Below, piece by piece: positions 5,496-7,131 of a stretch of 7,131 nucleotides of DNA. The stretch covers positions 1 to 7,131 of the forward strand of contig VFKW01000188.1 in the NCBI GenBank assembly GCA_009885355.1. Reading direction: 5' to 3'. The first letter of the stretch is position 1, and every line of letters begins with the position of its first letter. The notes below the pieces were generated by a model, which did not search any database, was not told the DNA's origin, and worked only from the letters and a program-made list of their open reading frames with translations. Position numbers and translations under genes: made by a program. Source of the stretch: Candidatus Berkelbacteria bacterium (GTDB lineage Bacteria; Patescibacteriota; UBA1384; VFKW01).

Positions 5496-5793
5496 TCGTA
5501 TCCCCGATATTATAAAAGCCGACAATCATATCCCAAAAGTATATACTTTGGATCAAGAAAATTATCTAATTGAATTGAAGAAAAAAGTTATCGAAGAATC
5601 AAATGAACTTCAAACAGCTATAAATAAAAAAGATATTCTAAATGAGCTTTCAGATATTCAGGAATTAATTGATGCAATATTAAAAGCAAATAGTATCACA
5701 AAAAAAGAACTTATCGAAATCCAATCAAAAAAAAGAGAAAAGCGCGGCGGCTTTTCTCAAAGATTATTTCTTGAATATGTCGAAGAGAAATAA
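5461..5793 (+). CDS. MazG-like house-cleaning nucleotide pyrophosphohydrolase
   Basis: The product is 110 residues and all alpha-helical. It opens with 'YNKLIRDRIPDII' (6-18), the hallmark of the small MazG-superfamily group annotated as phosphoribosyl-ATP-pyrophosphohydrolase-like or non-canonical NTP pyrophosphatase. The magnesium-binding acidic motifs follow: EExxE (E45, E46, E49) and ExxD (E62, D65), with D71 further on. The C-terminus 'KREKRGGFSQRLFLEYVE' is also typical. Such enzymes split nucleoside triphosphates to monophosphate and pyrophosphate, often to clear damaged nucleotides. The genomic setting gives no sign of histidine biosynthesis, so a HisE role is unlikely. AGGAGT (5450-5455) lies 5 nt before the ATG. 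The gene starts 35 nt inside the TerC-like gene and is last in the operon. Its codons 88-102 contain the - strand terminator of the opposing gene. Confidence 0.9.
   Translation: MKKIIYNKLIRDRIPDIIKADNHIPKVYTLDQENYLIELKKKVIEESNELQTAINKKDILNELSDIQELIDAILKANSITKKELIEIQSKKREKRGGFSQRLFLEYVEEK
5727..5758 (-). terminator. Intrinsic terminator of the 5798-6238 gene, inside the opposing CDS
   Basis: GAGAAAAGC (5735-5743) pairs perfectly with GCTTTTCTC (5750-5758) around a six-base GC-rich loop. On the - strand the stem leads directly into eight Ts (A-run at 5727-5734). It lies 40 nt past the stop of the - strand gene and fully inside the pyrophosphohydrolase coding region, where it encodes KKREKRGGFSQ. 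No other terminator is visible between the two converging genes. Confidence 0.85.
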
Positions 5794-5797
5794 TTTT

Positions 5798-6238
5798 TTA
5801 CCTTTTATTGTATACCATGGATTTACTGGTCCAAAACCGAAAAGCTCCAATTGCGTACCAAAAGAATATCCAACTTAAAGCTAGTGTTACTAAATAGACT
5901 ATCGAAACAACAGTACTTTGCCATTTTGTTTGGCTATTTTGTTTTTGAATATTGCTCAATATTTGATTTTGTTGTGCGTACATCTGGCTAAGTTGCTGGC
6001 TGGATATTTGATTTTGTTGCGCCGCTTGAGCATTTGCAGCCGGTGCCTGCGTCGCAGCTTGGCTTTGCTGCGCCTGCATAGATTTCAGCAGTCCATCTAA
6101 TGCTGATTGGGTTGCACTTGGAGCTGGTGTTGTGCTTGGTGTTGTTGCAGTATCCGCTGCCAAGGCGGATGCTGGCAAGGCTATAAAATACGATAAGCCA
6201 ACTAGAATAAAGACCATTATGATAAATATATTTCTCAT
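5798..6238 (-). CDS. Secreted/membrane-anchored Gln/Ala-rich protein, unknown function
   Basis: The product is 146 residues. A signal peptide covers residues 1-27, with a hydrophobic core (5-20) and the cleavage-type sequence ASALA-AD. Residues 28-45 are Thr/Pro/Ala/Ser-rich, and 46-104 are dominated by Gln, Ala, Asn and Ser with coiled-coil-like spacing. The hexapeptide AQQNQI occurs twice, 15 residues apart, encoded by an identical 16-bp direct repeat (5959-5974 and 6004-6019). A strong membrane helix spans about 108-131 (VVSIVYLVTLALSWIFFWYAIG), followed by a short basic tail. If the signal is cleaved, the low-complexity part would be outside the cell and the tail inside. The ATG is supported by GAGGAG (6244-6249, - strand) with 5-nt spacing. 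No enzyme motif is present; a surface or envelope role is inferred. The stop lies 4 nt from that of the converging gene. Confidence 0.82.
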   Translation of the reverse strand: MRNIFIIMVFILVGLSYFIALPASALAADTATTPSTTPAPSATQSALDGLLKSMQAQQSQAATQAPAANAQAAQQNQISSQQLSQMYAQQNQILSNIQKQNSQTKWQSTVVSIVYLVTLALSWIFFWYAIGAFRFWTSKSMVYNKR

Positions 6239-6265
6239 ATTATCTCCTCATTAATTAACAATGCA

Positions 6266-6294
6266 ATCTTACAAACATCAGCTTATAAAGTCAT
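6266..6294 (-). promoter_or_regulatory. Candidate promoter of the Gln/Ala-rich protein gene
   Basis: On the - strand, ATGACT (6294-6289) and TAAGAT (6271-6266) are 17 bp apart and each matches its consensus at four of six positions. A better -35, TTGACT (6301-6296), lies just upstream but has no good -10 at the right distance. Confidence 0.35.
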
Positions 6295-6325
6295 CAGTCA
6301 AAATACCAAACTCATCATTAATATA

Positions 6326-6353
6326 TAAAAAAAGGGATCGTAGATGATCCCTT
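6326..6353 (-). terminator. Intrinsic terminator of the cysteine-rich protein gene
   Basis: AAGGGATC (6332-6339) pairs with GATCCCTT (6346-6353) around GTAGAT. On the - strand this runs into a stretch of Ts (A-run 6327-6333). It lies about 50 nt past the stop codon at 6404. Confidence 0.85.
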
Positions 6354-6403
6354 GTGTCAATTTGGCTAAAGCGGTGCATCTTTATGCTGCTACGCGACCA
6401 ATA

Positions 6404-6694
6404 TTAGCGTCGATTAGCAATTAGTGCCATTCGATTTTTTCCTGGTATGCATTGAGATGATGGCAATGCACAAGATCCACATGCTGGGCATATATATCGC
6501 CCACATGAGCATCTTTCGTCATCGCGGCTATCAACCGCTTTACGGCATTCTGAATGCCAACAGTGATTTAGATAAAATCTATTCTTGCATGCCAGACATT
6601 CTCTAAATCCGGTTGCCCCATCGATAATTTTTGTTTTACCGCCGCAATTGCGGCACATAACTTTTCTGCCATAAGGCTCGCGTGATACGGACAA
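6404..6694 (-). CDS. Small cysteine-rich zinc-binding protein, unknown function
   Basis: The product is 96 residues with twelve cysteines. C14-x2-C17 and C33-x2-C36 form a classic zinc ribbon. A second cluster follows: H44, C45, H47, C50, then C62-x-C64, C69-x2-C72-x2-C75 and C82, enough for one or two more metal sites ('CSCGRYICPACGSC'). The C-terminus is basic. No signal peptide or membrane segment is present, so it is probably cytoplasmic and binds nucleic acid or a protein partner; that is inference. The TTG at 6694 is chosen over the ATG at residue 13 because AGGGGGA (6709-6703) lies 8 nt before the TTG, whereas the ATG has no ribosome-binding site and lies only one residue before the first Cys. 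It has its own promoter and terminator, so it is a single-gene unit. Confidence 0.78.
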   Translation of the reverse strand: MSVSREPYGRKVMCRNCGGKTKIIDGATGFRECLACKNRFYLNHCWHSECRKAVDSRDDERCSCGRYICPACGSCALPSSQCIPGKNRMALIANRR

Positions 6695-6738
6695 ATCCCA
6701 AATCCCCCTGCATATAAAATTTCAGTCCTGTATGCCAT

Positions 6739-6767
6739 ATTATACTACAAAATTAACCTAAAATCAA
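6739..6767 (-). promoter_or_regulatory. Promoter of the cysteine-rich protein gene
   Basis: On the - strand, TTGATT (6767-6762) and TATAAT (6744-6739) are separated by exactly 17 bp, a near-consensus sigma-70 promoter. Transcription would start near 6732, about 38 nt before the TTG start. It lies in the gap after the MurE-like gene, so the small gene need not depend on read-through. Confidence 0.75.
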
Positions 6768-6820
6768 GAGGTATGGGGCAATTAATAAGATTTAATGTAT
6801 AGAAATAGCTATAAAAGGAT

Positions 6821-7131
6821 CTATTTTTTCTTTAAAACTTTTCTCAATTCTTCTCTGGTAATCACTCGATCATCCCAGTCATATTTCTTGCCGCCCAGTA
6901 TCATTGATTGTTCGGCTCCCTTACCGGTGATTAAAACAATATCCCAGTTTCCGGCCAGCTCTAGTGCTTTTCGAATTCCATCCCGTCTATCCTCGATCAC
7001 AAATAAATTTTTATCACGCACTTTACCTTCTTTTTCGGCTGCAACTGCGATATCTTCCACGATTTCAGTCGGGTCGTCTTCGTATGGATCAACATTTGAA
7101 CAAATCACAAAATCAGCCATTTTGCCAGTTA
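6821..7131 (-). CDS. murE: MurE-like Mur ligase, C-terminal part (5' end outside window)
   Basis: About 102 residues are visible, and the frame stays open to the window edge. An internal Met at 7120 is not the start: upstream codons read TGK-MADF, continuing the 'GKMAD' of the family. Residues match the Mur ligase C-terminal domain in order: 'VICSNVDPYEDDPTEIVEDI', then 'VIEDRRDGIRKALELA', 'DIVLITGKGAEQSM' and 'DDRVITREELRKVL'. MurE adds the third amino acid to UDP-MurNAc-L-Ala-D-Glu in the cytoplasm during peptidoglycan synthesis. Two motifs differ from well-known enzymes: NVDPYEDDP stands where DAP-adding MurE has DNPR, and GKGAE replaces GKGHE. A lysine-type, unusual-substrate or paralogous ligase is possible. 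No clear terminator follows the stop; the next gene has its own promoter. Confidence 0.85.
   Translation of the reverse strand, partial: TGKMADFVICSNVDPYEDDPTEIVEDIAVAAEKEGKVRDKNLFVIEDRRDGIRKALELAGNWDIVLITGKGAEQSMILGGKKYDWDDRVITREELRKVLKKK

Noticed and set aside
6570..6738. Alternative - strand frame starting at ATG 6738 (MAYRTEILYAGG...)
   Set aside because: The ATG lies one base after the -10 hexamer, upstream of the expected transcript start, and the frame overlaps the clearly zinc-binding frame, which has a proper ribosome-binding site.

Overview
The window looks like a stretch of a bacterial chromosome from the Candidate Phyla Radiation (Patescibacteria, Parcubacteria-like). This is inference. 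It rests on AT-rich, tightly packed genes, several uncharacterised membrane and secreted proteins, a divergent MurE end, and a 20-bp palindrome (1434-1453) of a kind I recall being scattered through such genomes. No rRNA, tRNA, CRISPR array, transposase or phage gene is visible.

Left part (1-1345): two short single-gene transcription units on the + strand, each closed by a clear intrinsic terminator. The first encodes a 96-residue secreted proline/lysine-rich protein. The second encodes a 220-residue soluble protein whose C-terminal half resembles a cobalamin-binding Rossmann-like fold without the cobalamin-ligand histidine. For both, the Shine-Dalgarno sequence shows that the true start lies inside the longest open frame. 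Positions 1346-1658 are non-coding and hold a MITE-like repeat with nested inverted repeats. A 536-residue membrane protein of unknown function follows (1659-3269).

Middle (3270-5793): a second non-coding gap carries two hairpins and a tail homologous to the tail of the first repeat. After it comes a four-gene + strand operon with overlapping reading frames: a CYTH/triphosphate-tunnel enzyme, an MBL-fold hydrolase, a TerC/DUF475 membrane protein and a MazG-like nucleotide pyrophosphohydrolase. The gene mix suggests nucleotide-triphosphate housekeeping tied to metal-ion handling; that link is a hypothesis.

Right part (5794-7131): three genes on the - strand. They are a Gln/Ala-rich secreted or membrane-anchored protein that converges on the operon, a small cysteine-rich zinc-binding protein with its own promoter and terminator, and the 3' end of a MurE-like Mur ligase cut by the window edge. 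The terminator of the Gln/Ala-rich gene lies inside the coding region of the opposing pyrophosphohydrolase gene.

The strongest leads are the four-gene operon, the nested antisense terminator, the shared repeat family in the two gaps, and the histidine-less B12-like protein.
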